Source of the DNA: Candidatus Peregrinibacteria bacterium
GTDB taxonomy: Bacteria; Patescibacteriota; Gracilibacteria; UBA1369; UBA12473
Reading direction: 5' to 3'
Assembly: GCA_018659585.1 (NCBI GenBank)
Contig: JABJMC010000006.1
Location: 62,001-126,000 of the forward strand
DNA length: 64,000 nt
Shown here: piece by piece, positions 46,573 to 57,200 of the stretch
How positions within the stretch are numbered: position 1 is the first letter of the stretch
How the letters are laid out: every line of letters starts with the position of its first letter
Notes under the pieces: generated by a model
Database searches by the model: none
Told to the model about the DNA's origin: nothing
The model's input: the letters and a program-made list of their open reading frames with translations, nothing else
Made by a program: the position numbers and the translations under genes

Positions 46573-48639
46573 ATGAAAAAACAAAAACTACTCAAAAAAA
46601 TCAGCTATACCCTGCTGTTTACTGTCGTAACTACAATTCTGTTTACGGCCCTAGCAGCCTGGAATCCACTCAACAAGTGGCAACTGAAATTAACTAATCA
46701 CTTATATGATCGCAATGAGCCAAGTGACGAGATAGTAATTGTGGGAATTGACAATGTTAGTATAAGCGACGAAGGACTAGGCCGTTGGCAGGATTGGAGT
46801 AGGTTAGCTTACGTTGATGTAATAAAGAATTTAGAGGAAGCCGGGGCCAAAACAATTGGTTTTGACATATTTTTCACACAGGGATCTAAAGGAATATCAG
46901 AAGAATCTTTAATAGATATTATTAGTGATAATCCCACCATGGATGAATATTTCGAGCAAACCGTAGACTTTCTTAAAGATGAACATCCTGATGATATTCT
47001 TTTAGCCGAAGTTTTAGCCGAATTTGACAATATTGTTATTGGTGAAGAAATGCATATGGATGAATCTGGAAATATTATCGAAAACATTTCAATGCTAGAT
47101 ATTTTCAAGGAATCAGTCGAGTCAGCTCATGTTTTCTATATGGCAGATAGCGATGATGTCGGACGCAGAATCCCAGTTACAATTACATCACTGGATGAAG
47201 AAGAAAAATTTCATAGCCTAAGCGCAGTTTTAGCTGAGAAATACAAAACTGGAGCGCTGGACAATTTAGAAGGGAATGAACTTCTTATCAATTACGCTGC
47301 CGAACCTTACAGCTTCAAAATGATCCCTTTTATGGATGCTTATAGTAATTTACTAGAAGGAGTCGACCTCGAAGATAAAATTGTATTAATTGGAATAGTC
47401 ACTGAGTTTATTCAAGACCACGTCCTCACCCCCACCTCGCCGTACGTGGAAATGCCCGGGGTCGAGATGCACGCTAACGCCATTCAAACTATCCTTGATG
47501 AAAGTTATTTAACTGAACAAACAGTGGCTGGGCAAACTGTGATGATTGCCGTGCTTACCTTTGTTTTGATTGGGGCGGTGATGTTTTTACCAATTTTTGG
47601 TGGAGTCGGGGCTACGGTTGTGGTGATCGCTGGGCACCAGTTATCGGCTCCGTTGTTTTTTGATAAAGGCTTAATTATTAATTTAGTTTATCCCGCGCTG
47701 GCACTTTTGGCCGCGTATTTAACAACCACCCTTTACAAATATATGACCGAAGTTCGTGAAAAAGCCCAGTTAAAAGGCGCTTTTGGGAAGTACGTAAACA
47801 AAGACTTGGCTAACAAGATTTTGGAAAATCCCGAGATGTTGAAACTAGGGGGAGAAAAGCGGGTGATCACAGTTTTCTTCTCTGATATTGCGAATTTTAC
47901 GCACTTTTCTGAGCAGTGCGAACCAGAGGCTTTGGTGCAACAATTAAATGAATATTTTGATGTGATGGCCGGTATAATTTTGAAAAACGGCGGGAATTTA
48001 AATAAATTTGAAGGTGATGCCATTATGGCATTTTGGGGCGCTCCACTCGACCAACCCGATCACGCGGTGCTTGGGGCCAAGAGTGCTCTGGAATGTCGGG
48101 CGGCTCTTACCAGTCTTCATCAAAAATGGCAGCAACAAAATAAACCGCTTTTAAATTTTAGAGTGGGACTTTCTACGGGTGAGGTTATTGCTGGGAATGT
48201 TGGGTCTCATGAACGGTTTGATTACACGGTCATGGGTGACATTGTTAACCTGGGAGCTCGCTTAGAAAGCGCTAATAAAGAATACGGCACACACGTTATG
48301 ATTCCGGGAGCTACAGTCGCCGCAATAGGGGATTTGTTTGAGCTCCGAAGACTTGATCGCCTCCGGGTGAAAGGAAAGGAGGAACCAGTTGATGTTTATG
48401 AACTTCTAGCACACAAAGGCCAATTAGCAGAGCAACATCGAACAATTGTGGATCAGTTTCATCAAGCAATTGAATACTATCGAAATCAAAAATTCACCGA
48501 GGCTGAGGCCCGTTTTCAAGAAGTTCTAAAACTCGCACCCAACGACGGCCCAACCAAAACTTACTTAGAACGTTGCGCTCACTTCAAAGCCAATCCACCG
48601 CAAGGCTGGGACGCAACTTGGACCTTAGACCATAAATAA
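46573..48639 (+). CDS. CHASE2-TM-adenylate/guanylate cyclase (class III) with C-terminal TPR-like tail
   Basis: DEIVIVGIDNVSISDEGLGRWQDWSR..GAKTIGFDIFF; VFFSDIANFTHFSEQ; KFEGDAIMAFWGAP; TVMGDIVNLGARLE. Confidence 0.92.
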   Translation: MKKQKLLKKISYTLLFTVVTTILFTALAAWNPLNKWQLKLTNHLYDRNEPSDEIVIVGIDNVSISDEGLGRWQDWSRLAYVDVIKNLEEAGAKTIGFDIFFTQGSKGISEESLIDIISDNPTMDEYFEQTVDFLKDEHPDDILLAEVLAEFDNIVIGEEMHMDESGNIIENISMLDIFKESVESAHVFYMADSDDVGRRIPVTITSLDEEEKFHSLSAVLAEKYKTGALDNLEGNELLINYAAEPYSFKMIPFMDAYSNLLEGVDLEDKIVLIGIVTEFIQDHVLTPTSPYVEMPGVEMHANAIQTILDESYLTEQTVAGQTVMIAVLTFVLIGAVMFLPIFGGVGATVVVIAGHQLSAPLFFDKGLIINLVYPALALLAAYLTTTLYKYMTEVREKAQLKGAFGKYVNKDLANKILENPEMLKLGGEKRVITVFFSDIANFTHFSEQCEPEALVQQLNEYFDVMAGIILKNGGNLNKFEGDAIMAFWGAPLDQPDHAVLGAKSALECRAALTSLHQKWQQQNKPLLNFRVGLSTGEVIAGNVGSHERFDYTVMGDIVNLGARLESANKEYGTHVMIPGATVAAIGDLFELRRLDRLRVKGKEEPVDVYELLAHKGQLAEQHRTIVDQFHQAIEYYRNQKFTEAEARFQEVLKLAPNDGPTKTYLERCAHFKANPPQGWDATWTLDHK

Positions 48640-48777
48640 AGGTCCTGCGCGTTCGCTGTTGTTCCTTCTTCAACAACACCGTTAACAGGTTCAAAAACTC
48701 AAAAAACATCCCAAAATTCATCGTTTCCTAGTCAAACTATTGACTTCACCGTAAGCTAATCTCCTTAGCGAACCTCC

Positions 48778-49131
48778 ATGAATCCTAAGACCTTTCTCAA
48801 AGTTGTCGTTTACGTTCCCAGTGACTATGTATATCTGATTCGCGAAATCCTTTCCGATATCGGTGCTGGCGCAACTCATCATTACGAATTTTATACTTTT
48901 AGTGTGAAAGGAGTCAGGCGCTCTCGGTCCTTAGCTGGGCCACGCGCTTTACTTGGTCAAACTGATGAAATTGAATTAAAAGAGGAGGAGCGCATCGAAA
49001 GCTTTATCCCGGCAGAACGCAAAGAAGCTCTCTTAAATGAGATTCGTAATGTTCACCCTTATATCCACCCTATTGTTGACTTTTATCGGGTTGAAGACAG
49101 CACTTGTTTTAGCCATTTTGAGGAAGAGTAA
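48778..49131 (+). CDS. Small protein resembling YqfO/CutA-like (NIF3-associated) domain
   Basis: KVVVYVPSDYVYLIREILSDIGAGATHHYEFYTFSVKGVRR; HPYIHPIVDFYRVED. Confidence 0.6.
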   Translation: MNPKTFLKVVVYVPSDYVYLIREILSDIGAGATHHYEFYTFSVKGVRRSRSLAGPRALLGQTDEIELKEEERIESFIPAERKEALLNEIRNVHPYIHPIVDFYRVEDSTCFSHFEEE

Positions 49132-49348
49132 ATTTAACGCGTAAAAACTACATTTTCAGGTTAAAACGCGCTTTTTGGGTGTTTAATAGGCTTTAATAAA
49201 ATATAATAAAACATTTCACAATATAACCCAATTTAACACAACAAGTTAAACATAAAATAGGCTTGATTTAACTAACTAAAATATAATAGAATTAACTCAC
49301 TAACCCAACAACTCGGACCCGCTTGCCAGATTTCCAAAGTTAAACGAT

Positions 49349-49519
49349 ATGGGAAAAAGACTTTATACAGCCGAACAGGTGTCAAAGATCCTCCAGGTCC
49401 ATCACCTAACGGTTCTCAAACTCATTAAGCAAAAAAAGCTTAAAGCGGTAAAAGTTGGTCGGGTCTATCGAATTACCGAGGCCGCGCTCAACACGTTTAT
49501 CGATAACTATTCTACTTAA
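49349..49519 (+). CDS. 56-aa excisionase/MerR-type HTH DNA-binding protein (not in ORF track)
   Basis: MGKRLYTAEQVSKILQVHHLTVLKLIKQKKLKAVKVGRVYRITEAALNTFIDNYST*. Confidence 0.8.
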   Translation: MGKRLYTAEQVSKILQVHHLTVLKLIKQKKLKAVKVGRVYRITEAALNTFIDNYST

Positions 49520-49540
49520 AACCCTCGCCCTCCTCCTATT

Positions 49541-49810
49541 ATGCTCTTCAATTGCATTAATTGTTGCAAAGCTATCTCTTCCCAGGCCACGACTTGTCCT
49601 TACTGTCTGGTGGGCACGGACCACGCTGTTCGTGAGATGGCCCTAAATGATGAAGACCTAAAAATACCTATCACCCTAGCTGCCAAGCGCAAAGTAGCAC
49701 GTATTAAGCGCTTAACTAATCGCGTCAATCGAGTTCGCAAAGCCTTCCCCGGGACTATTACCGAAATTGTGACTAACGTGCAAGTTCAAGACCGAATTCA
49801 ACGGGCCTAA
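49541..49810 (+). CDS. Small zinc-ribbon protein
   Basis: CINCCKAISSQATTCPYC. Confidence 0.65.
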   Translation: MLFNCINCCKAISSQATTCPYCLVGTDHAVREMALNDEDLKIPITLAAKRKVARIKRLTNRVNRVRKAFPGTITEIVTNVQVQDRIQRA

Positions 49811-49815
49811 AGCCA

Positions 49816-49872
49816 AAAGAACGTCCTAATCCATGGGAGTAAGCCACCATAAGAATAGAGGGCGTTCTTTTT
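49816..49872. terminator. Bidirectional terminator between convergent genes
   Basis: AAAGAACGTCCT..AGGGCGTTCTTTTT. Confidence 0.7.
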
Positions 49873-49883
49873 ATTATGAAATT

Positions 49884-51065
49884 TTACCCCCCTGCTTTTC
49901 CGGAACCAGCTTTTTTATGAATTTCCTTAGCCGCTTGTTGTAAACCTGGTAAAAAGCTTGGTACTTGCGAAGAGTTATCAATCACTCCGGATAACTCGTA
50001 AATTGAGCTAGCTAATGTTGCCCCAATATCTCCGTAGTTTTCCTTATAAAGTTTCCAGTAATTGCCAATTAATTTAGAGCCATCATAAGCATTTTTATAT
50101 CTTTCCTCCTCTCCAATCATTAAGTCCTGAGCCGTATTAAAGGTTACAAGCCCTCCACTTTCTTCGGCTAATTCCGTGGTAGATTTAGGCGGATCAATTT
50201 CTTGCAGCCGAATTTTAAAATGTTTTTTAAAGAAATTGCCAATCGCTTTTAATCCTTTTGGTGGGCCATCTTTTTCACCGCCAGACGTGGCTCCGGTAGC
50301 TTCTAGTTCAGCTTCACGCTCTGCTTTAGTATCTTGATATTCCTTTTGAATTTCCGCAGCTTGTTCTTTGAATGAATTCAATTCGTTAAAAGCCGTGAGA
50401 GTTTCCCAAAACTCGATTGCTTTGTCTGCCACTTCTTCCCACGGGGAAACAGAGCACCCCCAGTATTGTGGGATGCGGTGTTCGTAATCAGAAACCCAGC
50501 CCTCTACTAATTCTTCCAATTCTTCTTTGGTTTCGACCCATTTCTTTTTTTCCACATACCGTTCATTCATTTTATCAATTACATTGGTCGTATCAATTAC
50601 CATCCCATCACTAGTTGTAGAAACATAACGGGTATCAGATTTTTGCTCAGCCGCGGCTTGAGCGCTTTCTTCATCCTTTTTGTAAATGCTTTTTTCATCA
50701 AATTCAACAATATGCCGCACAAAATACATTTCCATTTTCTTCATTCTAATATCTATCTTTAATTGAGGTATTTCCTCACTAGCACAGTGCTCTACATATT
50801 CATTTCTAAGTTCATCCAATAGATTTTCAATTTCATCATCAAGCGCAAAAATATCATCCTGCTGACATTGATTTCTAACAAAATAATCCTGCCAATAATC
50901 TTCAAAAGCCATGGTATCAAGCAGCGAAATCAAAAAATTTCCTAGCTGATCCATACAGTCAGATGCATTCTCGCCAAAAGTGCTGTCGTCCTCCGCCCGA
51001 ACTACCTGCCCTCCTAGCGAGAACCCAATCAGGAACAACAATATGAGAATAGAAAAACGTTTCAT
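49884..51065 (-). CDS. Secreted hypothetical protein
   Basis: Signal peptide MKRFSILILLFLIGFSLGGQVVRAE; stop/start overlap with the upstream gene. Confidence 0.65.
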   Translation of the reverse strand: MKRFSILILLFLIGFSLGGQVVRAEDDSTFGENASDCMDQLGNFLISLLDTMAFEDYWQDYFVRNQCQQDDIFALDDEIENLLDELRNEYVEHCASEEIPQLKIDIRMKKMEMYFVRHIVEFDEKSIYKKDEESAQAAAEQKSDTRYVSTTSDGMVIDTTNVIDKMNERYVEKKKWVETKEELEELVEGWVSDYEHRIPQYWGCSVSPWEEVADKAIEFWETLTAFNELNSFKEQAAEIQKEYQDTKAEREAELEATGATSGGEKDGPPKGLKAIGNFFKKHFKIRLQEIDPPKSTTELAEESGGLVTFNTAQDLMIGEEERYKNAYDGSKLIGNYWKLYKENYGDIGATLASSIYELSGVIDNSSQVPSFLPGLQQAAKEIHKKAGSGKAGG

Positions 51066-52804
51066 TAGCTTACGGTTGGTAAATTATTTTTAAGGTCATT
51101 AGCCACTTCTTGCGTAAGTCCGATTAAGGTTCGGTAACTAGAGAAAAAGAACACCATCTGATCCAGTTCGTACTTCATGCTTTGATAAAAACTTTGGGAA
51201 CCAGAGGCTCGGGAGTAATTAACTATTTGATCAAAAGTTTCGTCAATTTCGGCTAAAGCATCTTCATAACCAGACATGGCATTATTAAAAATTGATTCAT
51301 TGGAAACCGTGGAACCACTTATGGTCGCTTGTTGTTTGGCTCCTTTTTCGTAGAGTTGTTCAAAGAAAGTCATAATCTTATATTCGTTTTCTTCTTCCTC
51401 GACCTCAACCCCGCCTTCGTCACTAGATTCTTCGTCTTCTTCAATGGCAAAGTTTTTAGCATCATCCAAAGGCCAAGTATCTTCTATAAAGTCTTTGAAA
51501 CTATCTTTTAGATTAACTCCACTAACAATATCATCTGGGGGGGGAGTACGGATTGGCATGGCAATCGGAATAAAGTTCAAACTTATTCGTCCATTATTCA
51601 AAGCACTTTTTTTACACATGGCCGGCTCAAATAAATTCCCAGACAATTTACCTGGATTGAGCGAAACAGAAGTAGTTTCGTCCAAGCCTTTAGCAATGTA
51701 ATCCACGTGACATTTCACACAATTAGAAGCCGTGTCATATTCAGGATCACCACGATCCACAAATCGAATCACCAAACAGAACACCGAGCTACAAATTTTT
51801 GGAGTAGTCCAATTTTCAGTCTGATCACTAGCCACTGTAGTTGCGTCATCACCGTAAGTCCCACCTGACCCCGAACCATCGCCACTACCACCACCAGAAC
51901 CATCATCATCATCGTCCTCGTCGTCTGATTCAGAATCATCATCACTATCTTCGGGGACTACAGCGCCAAAGGCCGCTTGCACATCACTATCCGCAATACA
52001 TTCAGAGGGATCCATTGATTCTTCCTCTTCCTCTTCGGATTCTGCTTCTGGATCATCTTCATCTTCCTCAGGTTCTTCCTCTTCATCCTCGGGGTCCACT
52101 TCTGGTTCGTCTTCTTCCTCATCTTCGGGGTCCACTTCGATGTCTTCGTCATCATCACCCCAATCGCCCATGCCATAACTGCCACCTGAGCCAATAGTGC
52201 TGTCTTCACCAAACAAAATATATTCAATAATTTCTAAATCATACAAAACATCAAATCCAGAATCTTCAGTGTCACCATTTACAAAAACTTCTTGAGGGAA
52301 AGTTTCTAAAAACAACTCTTGTTCAAAAGAAGCCACATCCAAAGCTGTATTATAATCATCTTTTAAGCTTTCCACTTGGTCTAGTAAATCTTCGGTAGAA
52401 AAAGTCTCGTTATAAATAGTAGAAAGTAATTGGTAGTTACCTCCTAGAATTGAACAAATCTCAGTTTCGGTCATTTGATTTTGTTCAGCCGCGGCAGTTA
52501 GAGCGGTGTCACTTGGTGCAGTTTTCATCTGTTTATAAAGGCTTATGTAGAGATTTTCGACTTTTGGTTTTTTCTGAGTACCGCCAAACACTTTTGAAAA
52601 ATCTAAATCAACATTGATTCCTCCTTGCTCAAAAATTTCTTCCATCATGCCCGCTCCATTTAATTTAAAAGCAAAACATAATTCCTCCATTTTTTCGGTA
52701 TCAGCATCTTCTTCCGCGGACACCATTACCGTTCCTGAGAGGAGAATCCCGCTCAAGATCAGGAGAACAGCACTAATTGGATAAAGATATTTACTTAGGT
52801 GCAT
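51065..52804 (-). CDS. Secreted protein with long Asp/Glu-rich region and Cys motifs
   Basis: Signal-like N-term; EDIEVDPEDEEEDEPEVDPEDEEEEPEEDEDDP..; ASNCVKCHVDYIAK. Confidence 0.65.
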   Translation of the reverse strand: MHLSKYLYPISAVLLILSGILLSGTVMVSAEEDADTEKMEELCFAFKLNGAGMMEEIFEQGGINVDLDFSKVFGGTQKKPKVENLYISLYKQMKTAPSDTALTAAAEQNQMTETEICSILGGNYQLLSTIYNETFSTEDLLDQVESLKDDYNTALDVASFEQELFLETFPQEVFVNGDTEDSGFDVLYDLEIIEYILFGEDSTIGSGGSYGMGDWGDDDEDIEVDPEDEEEDEPEVDPEDEEEEPEEDEDDPEAESEEEEEESMDPSECIADSDVQAAFGAVVPEDSDDDSESDDEDDDDDGSGGGSGDGSGSGGTYGDDATTVASDQTENWTTPKICSSVFCLVIRFVDRGDPEYDTASNCVKCHVDYIAKGLDETTSVSLNPGKLSGNLFEPAMCKKSALNNGRISLNFIPIAMPIRTPPPDDIVSGVNLKDSFKDFIEDTWPLDDAKNFAIEEDEESSDEGGVEVEEEENEYKIMTFFEQLYEKGAKQQATISGSTVSNESIFNNAMSGYEDALAEIDETFDQIVNYSRASGSQSFYQSMKYELDQMVFFFSSYRTLIGLTQEVANDLKNNLPTVS

Positions 52805-53583
52805 TCCGTGGTGGTAACGTTATGGAATTTATCTGGATATTTTTCAACTTGGAAACGAACATCAGAAAGAGCATCGCGATATTCTTCTAAATCTTCGATT
52901 ACGCCTTCGTAAGCCACGTGAAGTTTGTAATACATCAAAAGTTGGTTATAGGTGGCGAGTGCCACATTCATCACATCTTTGGCTAACTCTTTTTGGTCTT
53001 CGATTAAAGCAATTCTTTGCGTTCGACTTTCCATCAATCCTTCAAAAGTAGAGGATTCATACTCTCCGTCAGTAATATTAAAAATATCAAACCATTTTTG
53101 ATAAAATTCAGAATTAACCATACTTTCGACCGAATCACGGTAATTTTCTACAAATTCAACTTTGTCATAAGAATGTTCACTATGGCTCGCGTCATCATCG
53201 CTATAAAGCGCTTGTTGGAATGCCAAATAATTATTCACCATTTTCACAGACAAACAGAAAGTACTCACATTCCCATCTGTACAAGCGGCTTCCATTTCTT
53301 TTGGATCACAGGCCTCCCCATCACAAGAAGGTGGGTTAGAGTCTTCGCCATCAATTAGTTTTTCCGTGAAATCATTCATCAAATCATTCATGTCATTGTG
53401 GTATTTGGTCACGGCTCGGCGCAAGACCACGTGTTCGCGATCATAACGTTCCGAAAGGCTATCAACTTCGCTTTGGTCATAAGCTCCCACGGCTGGTAAT
53501 TGGATGATTGAAATCACAAACACTCCTAAAGCAAACACAAAAAACCACACTTTAAACGGAATTTTTTTGAGAGCTTGAGTCAT
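52795..53583 (-). CDS. Membrane-anchored hypothetical protein
   Basis: N-terminal TM; overlaps next gene. Confidence 0.6.
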   Translation of the reverse strand: MTQALKKIPFKVWFFVFALGVFVISIIQLPAVGAYDQSEVDSLSERYDREHVVLRRAVTKYHNDMNDLMNDFTEKLIDGEDSNPPSCDGEACDPKEMEAACTDGNVSTFCLSVKMVNNYLAFQQALYSDDDASHSEHSYDKVEFVENYRDSVESMVNSEFYQKWFDIFNITDGEYESSTFEGLMESRTQRIALIEDQKELAKDVMNVALATYNQLLMYYKLHVAYEGVIEDLEEYRDALSDVRFQVEKYPDKFHNVTTTECT

Positions 53584-53585
53584 AA

Positions 53586-54221
53586 TTATTTAGTTACTCC
53601 AGGGAGATTATCAGATAAAGTTTTGAAGCCAGCATAGACTTCACCAAAACTACGGTTCATTTCGCGGAGGCCTTCATTAATTTCTTGCAATTTGCGTACC
53701 AAAATATAGGAAGACTTCGCGGAGGCTGTTTTTGTGTTTTGGCTGGCAATCAAGGCCTCCACGGTTTTTTTGTGCTGATCAATTAAAAAGTCGCAAGTAT
53801 TTACTTCGGCTATATAAGATTCAATAGTGTAGTCTTGAGGCATTTCGCAATTAAACTCTTCTTCGGACTCTTTACAAGTTATAGACATTTTTTCTGCCTT
53901 TTTTTCATTAATCCAATTAAATGTGTCCTGAAATTCTTCATTCACATCCGCAATAATTTCACTATTGAATTTTTCTTCTTGGAATTTATCGGAAATATAA
54001 GCAATGAGTTCGCCTTCTTGATCTTTTACGATCCCAATAATGTCTTCGGCGCACGGGGTGTAGTTGGCGACAGAAGTTGTTGTAGTAGAAGAGCCACTCT
54101 CATCTTCATCAGCCAAACTATAATCAGCCCACGGTACCCTAAACCATAATCCAAGCGCTACCATAATTAGCAGAATGCTTAAACTGTTAAGCCACGAAAT
54201 TTTAAGTTTAAAGAAACGCAT
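53586..54221 (-). CDS. Membrane-anchored hypothetical protein
   Basis: N-terminal TM WLNSLSILLIMVALGLWFRVPW; operon position. Confidence 0.6.
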   Translation of the reverse strand: MRFFKLKISWLNSLSILLIMVALGLWFRVPWADYSLADEDESGSSTTTTSVANYTPCAEDIIGIVKDQEGELIAYISDKFQEEKFNSEIIADVNEEFQDTFNWINEKKAEKMSITCKESEEEFNCEMPQDYTIESYIAEVNTCDFLIDQHKKTVEALIASQNTKTASAKSSYILVRKLQEINEGLREMNRSFGEVYAGFKTLSDNLPGVTK

Positions 54222-54230
54222 TTAGGAGGG

Positions 54231-57200
54231 TTATTCTGTAGAAATAATATCAGTAACCGAGACTTCATTGCTAATAGAAAGTACTTGAGTATTCGCCATG
54301 TCCATAATTGCGGCAAAAATTGCATCACCAGGAATTAAGTCAGCCGCGTTTTCAATGCTTACCGGACAAGGACAAGAATCACATTCATAGGTAATTATAT
54401 AAATTCCAGGATCTACATCTTCGATTGCATTTTCCTCTTCTATTACACTTTCTTCAAGATCTTCCTCCGTGGCAATTTCTTCGTCGCCCTCGTCGCCGGC
54501 ATAATCATCCTCTGGCGTACTAATTGGTTCGGTGCCGGCGGCCACTTCAGCGCCATCATAAACACCACCATCATCCGTGTCTGGGTCATATGGATCTGTG
54601 CCGTAAATGTTTTCTTCATCCGCGTCAGTTAAGCCATCGCCATCTGTATCATCATCACTTGGCGTACTAATTGGCTCGGTGCCGGCGGCTATTTCATCCC
54701 CATCAGAAACCCCACCATCGTCAGTATCTGGATCATATGGATCTGTATAATAAACATTCACTTCATCGTAATCAGATAAGCCATCGCCATCCGTGTCAAT
54801 ATCTGCGTAACAATTATAGAAATCCAGCACCCTAGAGGCGATCACCACAAAATCATATCGCGTTAGCGCCTCGGAATGATAGCGTGCTTCATCTTCGGTA
54901 ATTACATAAATTTCACCCTCACCCAGCGTCGTGTCATTTACTAAGTACGGACCTACATCTTGCGCTACTTCTAAATAAGGAAGATACCATGGCTCTCCCA
55001 CTGTTACTTCACTAATATCAATCACACCCAGCGTATTCAAAGCTTCCAAAATAATCTTGGAGCCCTCGGCGCGACTAATCGTAATATCTGGTTTAAATGG
55101 CGCCATGCCCTCTTCATTTAATTCACCCAAATAACCATAAATAAATTCTTGGAAGAAAGATTCTTTAGTAATTGGGTAGTACCATTCTTCAGTGTCCAAA
55201 ATATCGTAGAAAACATTTGGTAATTCATAAGCTTCGTCCCGCGGAATAATACATAGCACTCCCAACAAAATCTTAGTAAATTCAGCTCTTGTAATGTATT
55301 GGTCTGGCATAAAGTAAAGTTCGCCATCAATTTCATAACCATCAATAATTCCCAACTCCGCTAAATTTAAAATTTCATCGTAATACTCATCATCCGCTTC
55401 TATGTCTATAAAACTAGAATCATCAGCTATTAAAGGATCAGTGTCTCCGTAAACTTCTTCGTAGTCCGTGACACCATCATTGTCAGTGTCTGCGTCATTT
55501 AAATTTGTGCCTTCCGCCGCTTCTTCGGAATTAGTAAGCCCATCACCGTCTGCATCGTCATTACCATCATCCGGGTCATATGGATTCAACCCAGACTGTA
55601 GTTCCTCTAAATCAGTAATTCCATCGCCATCCGTGTCTGTATAAGCCGCATCCTCATCAAGAAGATCAGAAACATCTTCTTCTAAGCCGAGTTCTGAGCT
55701 CTCCATGAAGTCTACCTCGGATTCATCATTTGAAGAGGCTCGTGGTGCAATGTAAATCTCGAGCCAGTCGCCTCCCACGGTAATTACAATTGGTTCCGCA
55801 TCTTCTTGGTCCGCGTCTTCACTAATTGAGCCTAAGCTCTTAACATCCAGTGAAATATCGGTTAAACGGTAAATATTTCCGTCAGTATCAATCACAGCCC
55901 AACGTTTTTCGGATTCATCAGCAATGGCCACGCCACCGGTAAAGAGTGGTTCATTGGACGGGATTTGTTCTAAGTGTAGAGTTTCGGGTAAATTAACATC
56001 TTTAACGTGCACTCCCACCATTTCGGCGGTGCTTTCTAAATCATATTCAACCGAATCCTCATCAATCTGCACATCCACGTTAGAATCCGGAGTAATAAAT
56101 ATATAAAGCAAGCGTTCTTGAGTGGCCACATCAACTAGAGCAATTCTAGTTGGCCATGGTAATTCCGCACTGTGAACTTGCACTTCTACGGAATCATCCA
56201 AAATCGTTATTTCACCAGTTTCGGGGTCAATCGAAGCTACTTCTTCGTAGAGTGAGTTATAAACCACCCAACCCTCGGAAAGCTCTAAATCATCAACCAC
56301 AAACGCGCCATCATCATCGGTATAGTACTTACTATTTGTATCGGCTGAAGGCGTGACAATTAACTCAAAAATCCCATCTCTTTCCCGCGCAATAACTATT
56401 GGAATTTCAGAATCTTGGGGATCAATTTCACCATCCACGCTACCAGAGCGGCTCGAAGAAACACTCAAAGCAACGTCTGGAACGTAAACACTAACATAAG
56501 CCGTAACTCCCGAAGAATTTCCAGCTTCATCTTCTACCCAGAGCTTGTATTCACGAGTTTCTAAATCATCAAACGGACCTACTTCCATGGTTGGATCACT
56601 CCAATCATTAGTCTTAAATCCATCGCCATCTAAATCTGTTAATGGATCATCATCCGCGTAATAATCCGCATCATTTTCACTGTCTCCATCACCATCAGAA
56701 TCAGTTTCTAAGTCAGTGTCATAGTAGTATTTAATAATATCGCTCGAAGTATCAAACGAACCACCACCATCAATAGTTATGGTTTTAAATACCGAGACTT
56801 CGTAATTAGATCCAACATTCGCGTAAGGGGGATCATCGTCCGCACAAACTTGCGGTGCAAACAATGTTGTCTCGCCCCAGGTGCCACGCGTGCTATCTAT
56901 TTGAATAGAGCGAATTTGGGAGTAGTAATCACCATTTTCTAAGGCAATATCTGCGGCTGGGTTGTCCGCGTCTGGAACTAAGTGCCACGCAAAATCTCCG
57001 GGTTGTTCAAACGTAGTTTCTACCTCGGCCACTGTGGAGTAGTACGAGACAGTTAAAGAATCATCATAAGTAACCAAATCTTTTTCAAACAGCATCATGC
57101 CTTCATAAATAGTTTGTGTTTCTTCGGATTCTTCCAAACCAATGACCTCTACTTCTCCGCTATTAACTCGCAGGGTGATTTCACCATAATAAGCATCCGA

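Noticed and set aside
51841-52197. 118-aa His-rich plus-strand ORF
   Set aside because: Antisense shadow of the Asp/Glu-rich repeat region (GAT/GAA codons give His/Arg-rich frames).
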